Below are positions 11,101 to 22,300 of a DNA stretch of 64,000 nucleotides, piece after piece. The position numbers were made by a program, and so were the translations under genes. The notes below the pieces were generated by a model. That model ran no database searches. It saw only the letters and a list, made by a program, of their open reading frames with translations, and was not told where the DNA came from. The DNA is from Dolomedes plantarius (lineage: Eukaryota > Arthropoda > Arachnida > Araneae > Dolomedidae): NCBI GenBank assembly GCA_907164885.2, contig OU015493.1, forward strand, positions 64,294,477-64,358,476, written 5' to 3'. Position 1 is the stretch's first letter. The number at the start of each line of letters is the position of its first letter.

Positions 11101-13416
11101 CTGGAATTTGGAATCACCAAGCGACATGTGCTAAGCATGATTTCTAAAATATTTGATCCTTGCGGACTAATTAGTCCTTTTGTAATAAGAGTTAAAATTC
11201 TCATGCAAGAAATGTGGCAAAGAGGTCTAAATTGGGACGAAAACTTGCCAAACGACTTAGAAAAGAAGTGGGGAACATGGTGTTCTGAACTTGTTGAACT
11301 GGAAAATTTCAATATTCAACGTAAACTTTTTTCAACAGAAGACGTTAGTGAAGTTTCTCTACATATTTTTGTGGACGCTAGCCCTAAGGCTTATGGGGCT
11401 GTGGCATACCTCCGATACTTTACAACTGAAGGAAAAATTAAAATTAGTTTTGTGATTTCGAAAAGTAAAGTTGCTCCTATAAAAACTTTAACTTTAGCAA
11501 GATTAGAGTTGATGGCAGCACTCGTAGGTGCTCGTCTAGGTAAATATATTCAGAACATTTTTCCAGCCTTCACTCAAAAAATATTTTTTTGGAGTGACTC
11601 CAAAATAGTGCTCCACTGGGTGAAAGGTTCGTCTAAAGTTTGGAAACCTTTTGTGGCAAATCGGGTGGCTCAGGTACAAGCACTCTCTCTACCTGAGTGT
11701 TGGAATTTTTGCAGTGGATCGGAAAATCCTGCTGACCTTACTACTAGAGGAGAATCTGCAAAAATGATCCTTTCGAGTTCTTTGTGGTGGACAGGCCCTC
11801 CTTGGTTGTCTCAACCGGTTCACCTGTGGCCTGGTGAAAGCTCCTCCAACCGACCTGATGACAATTGTAATGAAGAGCTGATTTCGAAGGAGCTTCGAAC
11901 TGTAGCAGTGAATACTGTAGCCTTGACTGAACCAATTCTAGATTTGACAAAATACAGTAGTTTTTTAAAATGTCTGAGAATTTTTGCATGGATAAAACGA
12001 TTTGCAGCTAGAGCGAGAAAAGTAACATCTGAAAGCGGTCCTCTTTCTGCTCATGAACTCGAAGAAGCCGAACAGTATTTTATCCGGAAAATCCAAAGTG
12101 AACATTTTTCAAAGGAAATTAAATCTCTGAAATCTAAAAAACCCATTTCCTCAGACTCTAACATTTTTTCCTTGGCCCCATTCCTGGATGAAAATAATTT
12201 GATTAGAATAAAGGGAAGAATGAACGAGGCAGAATTTACTTTAGGTGAAAAACACCCTATTCTACTACCAAAAGATTCCCGATTGACTGAATTAATAGTG
12301 TTACATGTTCATAATAAAATGCTTCATGCTGGGGTTGCTGCGACACTATCAAAAATACGTCAAAATTTCTGGATAATTAAAGGAAGGCAGTTAGTAAAAA
12401 AGGTCATCCATAACTGTCTAATCTGTAGAAGATATTCTGCGAAACCTGCAAGTCAACTTACTGGACAGATTCCAAAAGATAGATTGAATGAAACTCCCGC
12501 CTTTTATACTACTGGAATTGACTTTACTGGTCCTGTTTATGTGAAGGAAGGAAAAGACGTCGTGAAAAGTTACATTGCTCTCTTCACGTGTGCTGTAACA
12601 CGAGCAGTACATCTTGAGCTTGTCTCTGGCTTGTCAACAAGTAAGTTCATATTAGCTCTAAGACGTTTTTTGTCAAGGCGAGGAAACTGTCGCATAATTT
12701 ATTCCGATAATGCCAAAACTTTTAAGTGCGCTAATAAAGATTTCGATTATTTTGATAAAATTGTTAAAGATAAAAGTCTTCAAGACTTCATTTCTTCGGA
12801 AAGAATTGCATGGAAATTTATCGTAGAACTCGCCCCATGGTGGGGAGGTTTTTACGAGAGATTGATGAGAACAATTAAAGAGCCTTTGAGAAAAATCCTC
12901 GGACGATCTCAATTAACCTTTGAAGAACTAACAACAATTTTGGCTGAGATCGAAAATGTTCTCAATCAGAGACCCCTAACCTATATCTATAACGACGCCA
13001 ATGAGCCTGAACCTCTGACACCAGCTCATTTTTTGTTGGTGGGACACAACATAAAATATCCTTTCAATTTTGCTGAACTTTTCAATACTAATTCGTCCAG
13101 AGTTTCTTTGGTTAAACGCAAGATATACCAAACAAAACTCCTACAGCAGCTTTGGACAAAGTGGAAAACACAATATTTGTTAAATTTAAAGAATTTCCAT
13201 GTGTTCAACACTTCAACCTCTAAAGAAAATTTCAAGGAAGGCGAGGTTGTACTCATTGAGGGTACAAACAAATCAAAGTTTTTATGGGACCTAGGTCGCA
13301 TTACCGAGGTCTTTCAGGGTCGTGATGGACTCGTTAGGTCATGCAAAGTAAAAACTAAAAACACTGAACTTAGAAGACCTATTCAACTTTTGTATCCTCT
13401 GGAACTGCCGAACTGA
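8143..13416 (+). CDS. BEL/Pao gag-pol polyprotein (1757 aa)
   Basis: This polyprotein makes the particle and carries out reverse transcription and integration of the element. Visible in order: a coiled, Lys/Glu-rich N-terminus; a gag region from about residue 127 (PKLEIPRFSGDS); Cys/His knuckles at about 351 and 381 (CWACFKPKH); an aspartic protease at about 492 (MFDSGSSRSFI); reverse transcriptase with YVDDLYDG at about 901; RNase H with FVDASPKAYGA (Asp 1078) and WSDSKIVLHWV; integrase with an HH-CC finger (His about 1389, CLIC about 1425) and catalytic Asp 1460, Asp 1522 and Glu 1572 (WWGGFYERL); and a C-terminal integrase-associated domain ending at RRPIQLLYPLE. YVDD and the domain order fit BEL/Pao. 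No stop or frameshift interrupts it. The ATG at 8143 follows the leader by about 200 bases; MNMDK gives two possible starts. Confidence 0.96.
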   Translation: MNMDKIAKIIEKRSTVRANITKLIKKIQTLNYEDETVENLTELIELLETKEKILKEYNLEIEDLISDPVKFKTEIAQSEEYDEKIITAKIKLKNKIKEMNKRDDQSSHGSNNTSNVTEHNFTALKLPKLEIPRFSGDSNFMEFLNCFDSAIGSNDSLTKIEKFQYLKSLLSPPAYNVVAGFELNEKNYDSCLELLKQRYGRTDYNINLYISKLLNLEPVRNSSYVKGLRKLYDEIEVNIRNLRALNVTEGSYGHLLNPLLLKLLPQDLVLEFHRKRNKEKNCETSDIMTFLRNEVESREICETVMNSSKVCESKRTSFQSYQTGQTYHKNYSKPKHFSTAATLLAPVKNTCIFCELNHESINCRKFDVEQKISKLKSEGRCWACFKPKHTSGSCRLGISCEICFSKFHHKSVCRKNGKPSNGSVERSKENCNNSRSLNSNETENERTSSTSEVISSVSQCNLNTNCSKNVYLQTCTVVAKSENKSCLSRLMFDSGSSRSFISEKLANKLNLKTIRNEVLSVYSFGMKSPTDKVYRVVELTLESTNSPFRKNQELFVSRTITGATVKYPDEKIKNLMLKRNLRLADDSASSNNIDILLGADVCWELIYQEKIPINKHLSALNSAFGWLITGADKNESSCSENMIIVNNAISNDLRMFWEIEEFPNETKNLSEKENQLIKNFEDSLKFNGERYVCKLMWKDNVGPPPELDSNYEVASRRFNSLKIKLDKNLEISDQYKEIVSDQLECNIVEKCIDEDLNSGYYMPHREVVRQDKQTTRVRMVYDCSSKANDNKNSLNDSLESGVNLYPNLLDVILKFRENQVAFCGDLEKAFLMIEIAEEDRKYLKFLWFSDDPNYSVQTLQLNRLPFGLTTSPFALACVLKFHIRKFKDDYPDCYEMLNSLYVDDLYDGAKNAQDAYKLTSLAIEILRVAGFKLRKLKTNCEELNKLWRENGYEENMDFGLGEGFLGLKWDHIKDEIKLDLKDVRDPLEFGITKRHVLSMISKIFDPCGLISPFVIRVKILMQEMWQRGLNWDENLPNDLEKKWGTWCSELVELENFNIQRKLFSTEDVSEVSLHIFVDASPKAYGAVAYLRYFTTEGKIKISFVISKSKVAPIKTLTLARLELMAALVGARLGKYIQNIFPAFTQKIFFWSDSKIVLHWVKGSSKVWKPFVANRVAQVQALSLPECWNFCSGSENPADLTTRGESAKMILSSSLWWTGPPWLSQPVHLWPGESSSNRPDDNCNEELISKELRTVAVNTVALTEPILDLTKYSSFLKCLRIFAWIKRFAARARKVTSESGPLSAHELEEAEQYFIRKIQSEHFSKEIKSLKSKKPISSDSNIFSLAPFLDENNLIRIKGRMNEAEFTLGEKHPILLPKDSRLTELIVLHVHNKMLHAGVAATLSKIRQNFWIIKGRQLVKKVIHNCLICRRYSAKPASQLTGQIPKDRLNETPAFYTTGIDFTGPVYVKEGKDVVKSYIALFTCAVTRAVHLELVSGLSTSKFILALRRFLSRRGNCRIIYSDNAKTFKCANKDFDYFDKIVKDKSLQDFISSERIAWKFIVELAPWWGGFYERLMRTIKEPLRKILGRSQLTFEELTTILAEIENVLNQRPLTYIYNDANEPEPLTPAHFLLVGHNIKYPFNFAELFNTNSSRVSLVKRKIYQTKLLQQLWTKWKTQYLLNLKNFHVFNTSTSKENFKEGEVVLIEGTNKSKFLWDLGRITEVFQGRDGLVRSCKVKTKNTELRRPIQLLYPLELPN

Positions 13417-13610
13417 AAAAAAAAAACTTTTTGCTATTTTAATTTCTTTCTCTTTCTTTTTTTAATATTAGATTATCTATTATAATTGCTAAGTTACTTC
13501 AACTCTTAGTTTGAATTCTCATAATATTTGTTTTCATTGTTTTGAATATGAATGTCATATAATTTTATGTTTTTCTTTGTGATAATTTTAGCAAATTATC
13601 AGGTGGGGAG

Positions 13611-13854
13611 TGTTTGGAAATTTGTGTTAATTTTCTCCCCTAGATGGCACTGCATGTCAATGTAAGTTTAATATTTACTATGTTTTGTCTAGTACTCTCG
13701 TGGCAGGCAAACAGGAAAGTTTGAGCGTATGTAAGCTCTCATCTTTAATAATTCTTTGAATAAAACTGTATATATGTAAAAATAAATAATGTAGATTTTA
13801 GAAGATAGATATTTTTCTTCATGCACCTTCTACCACTCAACCACGGATGTAATA
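13611..13854 (+). repeat. 3' LTR of the BEL/Pao element
   Basis: Identical copy of 7696-7939, preceded by the purine-rich AGGTGGGGAG that would prime plus-strand synthesis and followed by the GTAGT target copy. Confidence 0.95.
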
Positions 13855-14849
13855 GTAGTGAAATGCTGTCTTTCAGATCAGGTATAGTTCTTTGTTTAAT
13901 AAGACTGACTAGATGTTTCATATGCCCCCAAAGTGAAAAGTCGCATGGGTTGAAGTCTGGGGATTGGGGAGGCCACACATTAGGAAAGTGGCGGCTGATG
14001 ACACGTTCTTTTATAAAGATATTTTTGAGAACGTTCTTAACACGAAGGCTAATGTGTGGAGGAACTCCATTATGCATAAAATTTGTGCTTGAAAGGCACT
14101 AACGTGATTGCAGATCCGGAACAATTATATTCAGTAACAAGGATGCATATCGCTCCCCGGTGACCGAGCACGTTACTGGACCTATAGGACTTAATTCTTC
14201 GAAGAAATACGGGCCGAGAATAAAAAATGCAGAAAATCCACACCACACGGTTACTTTTGGTGAATGCATCGGAACGTCTAAGATTAAACGTTGATTTTCT
14301 GGTTCCCAAATTCGGCAATTCAGTATTCACCAAACCGCCCAAATAAAAGTGTGCTTCGTCTGTCCAGAGGTAATTCAAAGACCCTTTTGCATCAACCTCA
14401 AAGCGAGCAAGAACCTGAAGTGAGAACCACTATCGAGTCTCGAAATCATGTGTAAGCAACCTCTGCAACAAATTGAAGCTTGTACGAATAATACCGGAGT
14501 ATATTTCGCATAACCTTATGGACAGTTGAACTGGCAGATCCAATGCTTCTGCCAGACGACGGACACTGGTACTAGCCTGTTCTTTGGAATCTTTGTCCTC
14601 TTCCACCTGAAGCGCAACCTTCTCTACAGTTACTGCGGAAACAGGTTTCCTTCCTCTTCCAGAACAAATGCTAAAAAAAACAGTTTCTTCAAATTTAGCC
14701 ACCATTAATCGAAGACCTTTAACAGTCAATGGACCTTTTCGTATCCTTGTCAAAGTCCGAAATTTTCGTAGAGCAACTAGTGCTGATTTATCGTTTTGGT
14801 AAAACAATTTTACTAACAAAGCTCGATCTGGTAATCGTAACGATGACAT
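13855..14849 (-). pseudogene. Mariner transposase pseudogene, N-terminal and middle part
   Basis: On the minus strand the gene starts near 14849 (MSSLRLPDRALLVKLFYQND) and gives the helix-turn-helix region. A second frame holds WTDEAHFYL (first catalytic Asp region). A third holds MHNGVPPHIS and SPDFNPCDFSLWGHMK. The second catalytic position is Asn in MHNG, where the family normally has Asp. Several frameshifts and stops separate the frames. The reading frame stops at the BEL insertion (13855) and resumes at 3556, where the C-terminal piece continues with no codon missing. Confidence 0.85.
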
Positions 14850-15317
14850 TCTGATTAGCAATAGCAAGCACGCTGAAAACAAAATCTCCATGAAAGTTTC
14901 TAGGTTTTATAACAGCTTCTGCTCTACGTCGACAAAAATTAATTTGCATATTTGTTTCTTCTTCGTTCCCTCAAATGTTTTGACCGAAAATTAGTTATCG
15001 AACAAGTTTCCGATCGACTTTGCATTCACTTTAAAGATTGTAAAATTTAATAAGTATGAGTTATTGTGTTAGGGTGACCTATAGATAAAAAGATGGTGAA
15101 ATCTTAAGTAAAGAACCAGTCGTAAATGTGTAATTCATCAAAAAACTCCCTCTGGTAGTGAAATTTTGAACTAATTTTTTTATTCGCTCAAACAAATTCC
15201 CATCCCTTCAACATGTCCTACACAAAATTTCATAACTTTCTGAACAATAGTTTCGAATGTAGACAACTTCAAAGTAGGGAAGTTTAATTATGGACACCCT
15301 GTGTGTGTGTATATATA

Positions 15318-17051
15318 CAGGGTGTAACGGAACTCTTGGGCAAAACTTTAAGGGGTGATAGTACACATCAAGACAAACAATATTATATAGGAAACTTAGG
15401 GTCCCAAACGTCTTCCAAAGGAGATAGACGCCATTAAAGTTTAGGGTCCGAAATTTCAAATGATCACAAAAAACGGGAAAATTTGTCGATTCGTTTGCTG
15501 TTTTCGCTTAAATTATTCTTTATGTCAAGATTTTCTGGAAAATAAATTTTAAAGATAAAGTTTAAAAAAATGCCGATAGAGGGCGCTTTAGACTTTGGAG
15601 AAACAAACAACTATTTTTTACTGATATTTTTTGTATGAGATTAAATGCTTTCAAAAGCTTAGACTTAAACTTAAATTTTGAGCTCAAAATCTGAATCGTT
15701 GGGGGTGGTTATGTCGCAAAAATTCAACAGTGTTCAGGAGGTGAAATTTGAACCCCCCCCTCCTCCCTTGTACGCAGTTCAGTTATTCACGATTTTGGAT
15801 GCTCGGTCGTAGACCAGGCACCCGCCCTCATTCATATCAACGCCGTTTCAGCGTCAATGTGTGGGCCGGAATTATCCACGATCATTTGATCGGGCGATAT
15901 CTTCTGCCAAGGCACCTGGACGGCGGAACGTATCTGGTATTCCTACAAGAGGTGCTTCCAGTTCTGCTGCAAAGTGTTCCAGCCAACATAAAGGCTCGTA
16001 TGTGGTTCCAACATGATGGAGCGCCTGCACATTTCAGCGCAAATGTGAGAAGTGCATTGGATACAGCATATCCAGGGCGATGGATTGGACGGGGTGGTCC
16101 GGTAAATTGGCCGGCACGCTCGCCTGACCTCTCCTGTCTAGACTTCTTCCTCTGGGGCCATATGAAGAGTCTTGTTTACGCAAGCCCTGTCGACTCCAAC
16201 GAGGAACTGGTTGCGAGAATTGCCGTCGTAGCAGGCGATATCCGGGAGATGCCCGGGGTATTTGCTAATGTTCGAAAGTCCCTCCGCCGGCGGTGTGAGG
16301 CCTGCATCCTTGTTGGTGGGCGCTCTTTCGAGCAGTTTTTGTGATTCCACAAGAAAATCATGCGTGTACCATTTTCTACGTGTCATCATTCATTCAACCT
16401 TCATTCATGCGCACTACGTGCGTACATCAAATTGTTTTTTTTTTATTTCGAGAGGAGAAATTGCTCATGTCTAGTGTTATGAATAATTTTTTTTAATTTG
16501 TTATCCCTGTCTAGTTTATTTTACGTCTAGGAGGTAGTAGTTGCTGCCTGGTCTACGACACAAAGTCCTATGACACCAAGATCGGGAATAACTGAACTGT
16601 GTTCAGGAGGGAGGGAGTTTCAAATTTCAACTCCTGAACACAATTCCGTTTGCGCTACTTAACCACCCCCAACGAATCAGATTTTGAGCTCAAAATTTAA
16701 GTTTAAGGCTAAGCTTTTGAAAGCATTTAATGTGATAAAAAAAATAACGGTAAAAAATAGTTGTTCGTTACTCCAAAGTCTAAAGCGCCCTCTATCGACA
16801 TCTTTTTACTTTATCTTTAAATTTATTTTTCAAGAAAAAACTGACAAAAAGAATAATTTTAGCTAAAACCGCTAACGAATTGACCCATTTTTCCGTTTTT
16901 TATAATCATTTGAAATTTCGGACCCTAAACTTTAATGGCGTCTATCTCCTTTGGAAGTCGTTTGGGACCCTAAGTTTCTTATATAATATTGTTTGTCTTA
17001 ATGTGTACTATCACCCCTTAAAGTTTTGCCCAAGAGTTTCGTTACACCCTG
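15318..17051 (+). mobile_element. Mariner-like element with 435-bp TIRs
   Basis: The left end CAGGGTGTAACGGAACTCTT is matched inverted at the right end, and the inverted repeat extends for about 435 bp (15318-15752, 16617-17051), covering GAGCTCAAAAT, the GGGGGTGG block and GTGTTCAGGAG. TA repeats flank both sides. The central part keeps only a partial transposase. An internal deletion or rearrangement seems to have removed the N-terminal half. Confidence 0.9.
15748..16344 (+). pseudogene. Mariner-type transposase, C-terminal half
   Basis: An open 198-codon frame encodes the second half of an IS630/mariner transposase. It has SVNVWAGIIHDHLIG, then MWFQHDGAPAHFS with the second catalytic Asp, then WPARSPDLSCLDFFLWGHMK with the third acidic residue, and a C-terminus CEACILVGGRSFEQFL. 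The DNA-binding domain and the first catalytic Asp are absent because the frame enters directly from the TIR. It cannot be an active transposase alone, though the open frame has survived. Confidence 0.85.
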
Positions 17052-17076
17052 TATATATATATATATATATATATCA

Positions 17077-18166
17077 TATAATTATTAATATCATATTAAT
17101 ATTTGTTAAGTTACACTTTAACTAACATCTGATGTCACTTATGTTGACATTTGATCTCTATTCTGTAGTGTAAAATTTTACTGTACCGGCCTGTTAACAC
17201 TGAATCCGGAGCGTTACGTAGCGTCAGCGCTAAAAATCGTGACCGACCACAGAGCTCGATTCATTCGCCACGTGATATGATAAACCAGTTACATGTCACA
17301 GTCAACAGTCTAGAAGTCGACGTAGTAAGGTATAGCATCGCACCGGATGTAGTGTGAATAGACCTTAACTTTGCCTTCTAGAACAAAGTGTTTGACAGCC
17401 ACGAGTAAAGCTAGATAGAGTATGAACTTACACAGATTTATATAGTACCAAATTTGTTTTACCTTTTAACCCAGTTTGTTTAAGATGTATTGAGTATTCA
17501 TAAACACCCATGGAGAGATTCTGAATGTGAAAAATATAAACCCCTCAAATTCGTAAGTAACATATATAAAGTAGCCTTTTTATTTAATACCCTATACCAT
17601 ATATTTTCTAAACGAAAATATAATATTATGCGGATGTCGTTAGACATATTGATTGAGATAGATTAACATAAAATTAAAATTTCCTATTCCTTCACTATTT
17701 TTATTTCCTATACACCAGAATTTAAATTTTAACAAAAAACCTACTGTATCCTATAAAGGATATACCAGTATGATGTTAATGCACTTATTCTACACCGGAA
17801 CAAGATATTTAATTCCGATTAAGAGCACTTAGTGATTGTTCTGTGATACAGTTTCTTACTTATTCAGTCCTCATCCCCATCAGATAGTCCTTAAGCACTA
17901 AAATGATCGAAAGTACTCAAAGTAGATTCTGTACGTCTAATTAGGGTAAAACGATCCCATTATTTTATATTCTTCTATCCGAGGCAGACATTTTTATTTT
18001 CTGTTTTATACAAAACGTTTTATGGTACCTGTAACTGCCGATTCTTTAAGAAACTCCTAAATACCCAGGGAAAAAATATATTTAGGATATATCATATATA
18101 TGTATGCCTAATATGATCCTATAATTTATATTGAAAGAGAAATATTTTACTTAGACAAAAGGTACC
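17077..18166. other. Intergenic, nothing recognised
   Basis: AT-rich sequence without a convincing frame, repeat end or RNA gene. A GC-richer stretch near 17180-17400 has no open frame of note. Confidence 0.45.
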
Positions 18167-18174
18167 CTTTTAAC

Positions 18175-18625
18175 CAGGGGTGGGCAGACTTTACCAGAGT
18201 ACGGGCTACTTCTAAGTTTTTCAAGGTGTTGCGGTCCACCCGTTGGCTTAGGCGTGGTGAGCTACAAAAAAGGGTGTGCAATATTTATTATAACTTAATA
18301 ATAAATACGGAATATGTACTTACATACATAACTAGATTAAAAATCTTACTCTTTTAAAACCACGTTTAAATCAAAACGCAAGATACAAACATAATAATAA
18401 TAGTCGCAAAATAATATCAAATGATGCATTTATTATCAAACAATTCAAAATACATTAAAAAATAAATCATTTTATCTAAAGTTAGTTCTCGTAGTAACAG
18501 TTAGTAACAAGATCCATAAATATGTTTCTTTTAGTATGCTTCTCTTAGGTCTTAGTAAAGGTGGTCACCCCAAAATGTCTTGGTGGTCCACCGGTCGATC
18601 GCGATCGATTTAATGCCCACCCCTG
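18175..18625. mobile_element. hAT-like MITE (451 bp)
   Basis: The ends are CAGGGGTGGGCA and its inverse TGCCCACCCCTG, typical of hAT elements. The flanks CTTTTAAC (18167-18174) and CTTTAAAC (18626-18633) form an 8-bp target duplication with one mismatch. No transposase frame is inside, so it is non-autonomous. Confidence 0.88.
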
Positions 18626-19313
18626 CTTTAAACAGCCCAGTTAAATTCAATCTGGTTTAATAAATTTCTTAATTGTGTATAGCTACTCATTCAACCGTCT
18701 TATATAACAAGCTATTAATTCACCACTTTTAACGATCTAAAATAAGGAATCTTACTTTTTTACCGTATTAAATAAAATCTGCATCTCAATAATTATGTAT
18801 TATATAAATTAAATTGCTTTATTGAGATGCAAAAGCTTTCTTTACATTTACTCGCTTCTTGTACGTATCTGCTTTAGGATGTCATCTGTGTGTGACACTT
18901 TAAGCAAACTTAAAGGGAAATTTCATTTTTTTAAAATTCCATTTTTGGGAAGAAAAGGTTTAGCATTTTATTGTCTTAAATACGATGCTTTGAGGATAAA
19001 GATCAAAGTAAGATCATACTCCCATTTTTAAAAATGACCTGTAAAAGTAACCTTTAAACTATTTTATTTTCGAGAACGCCGATTTAATATATGCTAATTC
19101 ATATGAAAGACGCGCATCGCCTAAAGGCAATACCATGAAGCTACAGAAGGAGCGGAAGCTTCAATGGGGAATTTTTCGAAAAATGAACCGATTGTTGTCG
19201 CTCACCGGTAGAGGGCGCGACATGCAATCGTAGTGACTATTTTACATTGAGTTATACGGCGTGGTGGTGAAAGTTGTTTTATAAATTTTTAAATTTATTA
19301 TGCGTGGAGAAAT

Positions 19314-22300
19314 ATGCCATACACGTGTTTTGCTCCGGGTTGTTCTACTGGCTATAGATCAGTTTTAAAAAGAAATAAAGAAACTGGACAGAGAAATCCT
19401 AGTATATTTGCTGCTCCTAAGGTAAGAACATTATTATTGTTTTGTGTTAATATAAGATGTATAATAATGAGAGAAAAGTACAGCTGCTGTGTTTTAAGTG
19501 AACGCAAAGTTAAGACATCTTAAGTTCTGCTGGAAATAAGCGTGTTTTATTTTTCAATCATCCCTATATCCCATCAAAAATAATTCATGACGTGTTCACA
19601 AAGCTCTATTGTATGTAAAAAGATGTAAATAATTACTCATACTATTGCTCTAAAGGAAATAGCTCATCAATAAAAGATGTACGATACTTACGTATATAAT
19701 GAAGCATTAGTTTTTGATGGTTTTCAAATTTTTAATTACAAATTTACCTTCATTAGCAATTGTAATTCATTTGATATGTTTGTGGTATGTAACAAGTTAT
19801 CAGAGAGTGAATTTTATACCAAGCATACAATTTTCATTTTATAAATATATATTGATTTTGTTTGTTGTTCATTTCAATTCTACTCATTCCAGGATAGTGA
19901 ACTTTTGGAGAAATGACAAAAAGCCATCCCCAGAAAAGACAAAGTTTTCAGTAATCGTGACAGGCTCTGTGAGTTGCATTTTGAAAAAGAGTGTATAGAA
20001 AGGTCATATATGACTAAACTCACTGATGGAACAATATTGAGAGAGGGTCACCTCTTTTAAAAGCAGGTTCTATACCAACATTATTCCCAAATTTACCAAA
20101 ATATCTGTCTGTTAGAACATGCAAGAGAAAAGCTCCAGCTCCTCGTCATTCTTCATTTGAAAAAAACAAAAGGCCTAATATAAGTACAGATGTTGAATCT
20201 CATACAGAAGCTGAACAACAGCAAAATTATTATTCTACATTTTTGATTCATTTAGAAAATATACAAAAACCAGATTCATGGTGGACAGTAGCATCTACTC
20301 AAGAGTATCTGATATGTTCAAAATGGAATTCTAAATATTCTTGTGAGCGACGAGTCATTATTTGTCAGGATTCATCTGTAAAAGTATGTGCAGAATATTA
20401 TTGTTTAAAAAAGTTGAAATTGCAAAATGGTTAATTTTAAAATGTTAAATGGTGTAAAATAATGTTCTAAGTATATTACTTCCACCTTAACTATTAGATA
20501 TAAAAGTAATGAACAGTTGTTTCCAATTGTTGTGTTGATTAATGTAATCATAAGTACTTTTTAAACAGATTTCTTTACTTTAAGAATACATGACATAATG
20601 AATTAATGCATATTGATTTTAATCATTAAATATTGCTAATAATAGAAATTGAAGTACACTGCTTTTCGAATTTCAGATTTTTTTGGGAAATATAGAAATA
20701 TCACTGGATCTTGATGTGCATGATATTGAAAGCCTGTCATTTTTACTACAGCGTGTTAATGATTTAGTAATTTGCAAAAATGCTGAATCAGTGTAAGTTT
20801 AATTTTAATCTGTTTCATTGGGTGGTAACATTTGTTCTTGAACTTTACTTATTGTTTCATTTTATTTTAGGATGTCTATTAGTTGTCTTGGGTATCTCTC
20901 TAAGAAAATTAAGCAAACACTGTGTAGTGTATGCTGTCTATCTATGAAGAGAAAAAATGACTTGAAAAGAAAAAAAGAATTGCGGCTTGCAGCAAAGAAA
21001 AAAATTTAAAATTGCGTTACGGATGAAATATATTACACAAATGAATTCTCGTTTGAAGAAGAAGGTTAACCTTAAAGGAAAAATTTTAAATATAACATTT
21101 GAAATTCATTTTTAATTTGATGGTGTATTTATTTTTAACTATTTCTTTACATAGGTTTTGCTGTTAAGAAATGATCTCTTAAGATCTAAACGTTTATGTG
21201 CTGAAGTGAAGGAAAAGGTTTTGCAAACAGCCATTGCTCATTTGCCATCCCAACAACAAATGGCTATAAAAACATGTGTTTCAGCTGCAAAGGCAACATG
21301 TAGTGCGGCCGTGAGATACCCAAGGCAGTGGATTTATGAGTGTCTGCTGCTGAGAATAAAAAGCAGCAAAGCATACAAACATCTAAGGGAACATAATATA
21401 CTTTCTTTGCCTTCCCCGCGTACCCTTATGAATTATATTCAGTCTGTTAAGGGGGTGTATGGGTTTCAGAAAAGTATATTCGTGTGTATGAAAAAGAAAG
21501 CTGGTGACATGGAGGTATCTGACCGCCGAGGTAATGCTTGTGCAAAATTTAATATGATGTATCATGGCTGCAAAAATCTTTCTTAATTTCTTTATTGTGC
21601 TTCTTTTTAGGAACGCTGCTCATTGATGAGATGAAGCTGTCCCCTGCTCTTGTGTTTGATCAGAGAGAACTTTCAGTGAAGGGCTTTACTGATTTAGGAA
21701 AGTTTACTCCGGATCATCAAAAATATGAGAAGGGGGACCATGCTTTAGTGTTCATGTATCAGCCCTTTAAAGGTAAATGGGTCCAAACGCTCGCATGCTT
21801 TCTGAGCACAGGAGCTGCATCTGGAACAGTGCTCCATCATCTGATTATAGAATGCATCATTCTGCTGGAGCATTCTGGATTTTTTGTGGATGCTGTCGTC
21901 AGTGATGGAGCAACATGGAACAGGAACATGTGGACCCTATTTGGTATCAGTGCAGAAAATTTAAGCTGCAATCATATTTGTGATCCTGAGAGAAGATTAT
22001 GGTTCATTTCTGACTTCCCGCATCTTGTTAAGAACATGCGTAATTTCATATCTTGTAATAAACAAATAATGGTATATTATAAATTTTCTTATATTTTGTA
22101 TGCTTTAAATTTTCTGTATTTAAAAGATAAGACTTCTATATTCTGTGATTCTTTCAGACTCATGAAGGTCTTATTGATACAAGATGTTGGGAAGCGGTTA
22201 TGGAAATGGATAACCCTAAGGGTTTCAATTTGAAAGCTTGTCCTAATCTCTCTTGGGATTCAATTTATCCCAAATTTTTCCAGAAGATGAATGTGAAAAT

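Larger units (their letters stand above)
7696..13854 (+). mobile_element. BEL/Pao LTR retrotransposon, apparently intact
   Basis: The two 244-bp LTRs (7696-7939 and 13611-13854) are identical by eye. A 5-bp target duplication GTAGT flanks the element (7691-7695, 13855-13859). A primer-binding-like site follows the 5' LTR and a purine tract AGGTGGGGAG precedes the 3' LTR. A single uninterrupted gag-pol frame fills most of the interior. Identical LTRs and an open frame argue for a very recent insertion, into an already dead mariner. No envelope frame is present. The insertion point touches the end of the unclassified transposon at 3560-7690. Confidence 0.96.
3236..15304 (-). mobile_element. Mariner-like element split by two later insertions
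   Basis: The left end (CAGGGTGTTCATAATTAAAC, from 3238) and the right end (about 15125-15302) are inverted copies of each other for about 180 bp, including the block around AGAGGG and AATTACACATTT. Removing the two insertions (3560-7690 with its target copy, and 7696-13854) leaves about 1.77 kb, a normal mariner size. TA-containing repeats flank it. It lies 6 bases after a Tc1 element and about 14 bases before the next mariner. Confidence 0.88.

Noticed and set aside
11052..13301. Minus-strand frames of 64-91 codons
   Set aside because: Shadows of the BEL gag-pol frame with no domain of their own.
7696..13854. Possible endogenous retrovirus with envelope
   Set aside because: No envelope frame follows pol; domain order and YVDD fit a BEL/Pao retrotransposon.
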